DNA of 64,000 nucleotides from an uncultured Phocaeicola sp. (GTDB lineage: Bacteria; Bacteroidota; Bacteroidia; Bacteroidales; Bacteroidaceae). The translations under genes were made by a program, and so were the position numbers. Positions 63,934 to 64,000 of the stretch are shown here, in pieces; positions within the stretch are counted from its first letter, which is position 1; each line of letters starts with the position of its first letter. Below the pieces are notes generated by a model. The model was not told where the DNA came from and searched no databases. It saw only the letters and a program-made list of their open reading frames with translations. The stretch covers positions 33,668 to 97,667 of the forward strand of contig CALUJE010000009.1 of assembly GCA_944320885.1 (NCBI GenBank), in the 5' to 3' direction.

Positions 63934-64000
63934 CATCCGCTTTCGATAAGGAAAGCCACTCATAAAGAGCGTAAGATACTTGAAATAATGCAAACAAACA

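Noticed and set aside
1..64000. CRISPR arrays, insertion sequences, prophage or tRNA genes
   Set aside because: No regular direct repeats with spacers, no transposase or integrase reading frame, and no cloverleaf pattern was found in intergenic regions by eye.

Overview
The window looks like a chromosomal segment of a gut Bacteroidales bacterium of the Bacteroides/Phocaeicola type. The evidence is a SusC/SusD pair, a fused HisB, an MltF-type lipoprotein transglycosylase, families typical of Bacteroidetes (DUF4836, DUF4843, PCMD-like), and many promoters of the Bacteroidetes form TTTG-N19/20-TAnnTTTG. Most genes are ordinary core housekeeping genes in short operons separated by clear intrinsic terminators. 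No CRISPR array, insertion sequence, prophage or tRNA gene was recognised.

Layout. 1-5.6 kb, minus strand: a cyclophilin lipoprotein cut by the window edge, a Dna2-like nuclease-helicase and an MltF-like lytic transglycosylase. 5.9-8.7 kb: XRE-cupin regulator, acyl-CoA ligase and hotdog thioesterase. 8.8-13.4 kb: hisGDCB preceded by a classical ribosome-mediated attenuator (three His codons, competing hairpins). 13.8-16.9 kb: methylglyoxal synthase, a lipocalin and convergent nadE. 17.4-19.6 kb: an unrecognised lipoprotein, a small membrane protein, a Fur/PerR-type regulator and rubrerythrin. 19.8-24.9 kb: rsmE, a compact DUF4836/ABC/permease/CPBP operon and YjbQ. 25.0-30.9 kb: a full biotin operon bioB-A-F-G-C-D behind a short leader ORF and a strong terminator. 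31-35 kb: Skp-like protein, small membrane protein, PepD, a secreted EEP-family hydrolase and RlmH. 35.1-41.6 kb, minus strand: a MacAB-TolC-like efflux operon ending in its own LytTR two-component system. 41.8-43.5 kb: riboflavin synthase, nitroreductase and a zinc-ribbon membrane protein. 44-47.8 kb: outer-membrane beta-barrel, phosphoethanolamine transferase and PCMD-like protein in overlapping order. 47.9-53.6 kb, minus strand: an NfnAB-like fusion, a threonine aldolase-like enzyme, serS, and rpmA/rplU. 54.1-63.5 kb: a SusC/SusD locus with two accessory lipoproteins, a thioredoxin-fold protein and a further lipoprotein. The last 100 bases hold a strong promoter that looks like the start of a ribosomal RNA operon.

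The most interesting region is the SusCD locus. The susC reading frame is interrupted by a run of ten G residues exactly at the end of the signal peptide. As sequenced, the frame is off, and loss of one G joins signal peptide and receptor in a 1042-residue protein. This is the arrangement expected of phase variation by slipped-strand mispairing. The lipoprotein gene at the end of the locus also carries a one-base frameshift in its signal peptide, at a run of six T. Further points of interest are the his attenuator, the leader ORF plus terminator ahead of the biotin genes, and a promoter-plus-hairpin module found in near-identical form upstream of nadE and serS.
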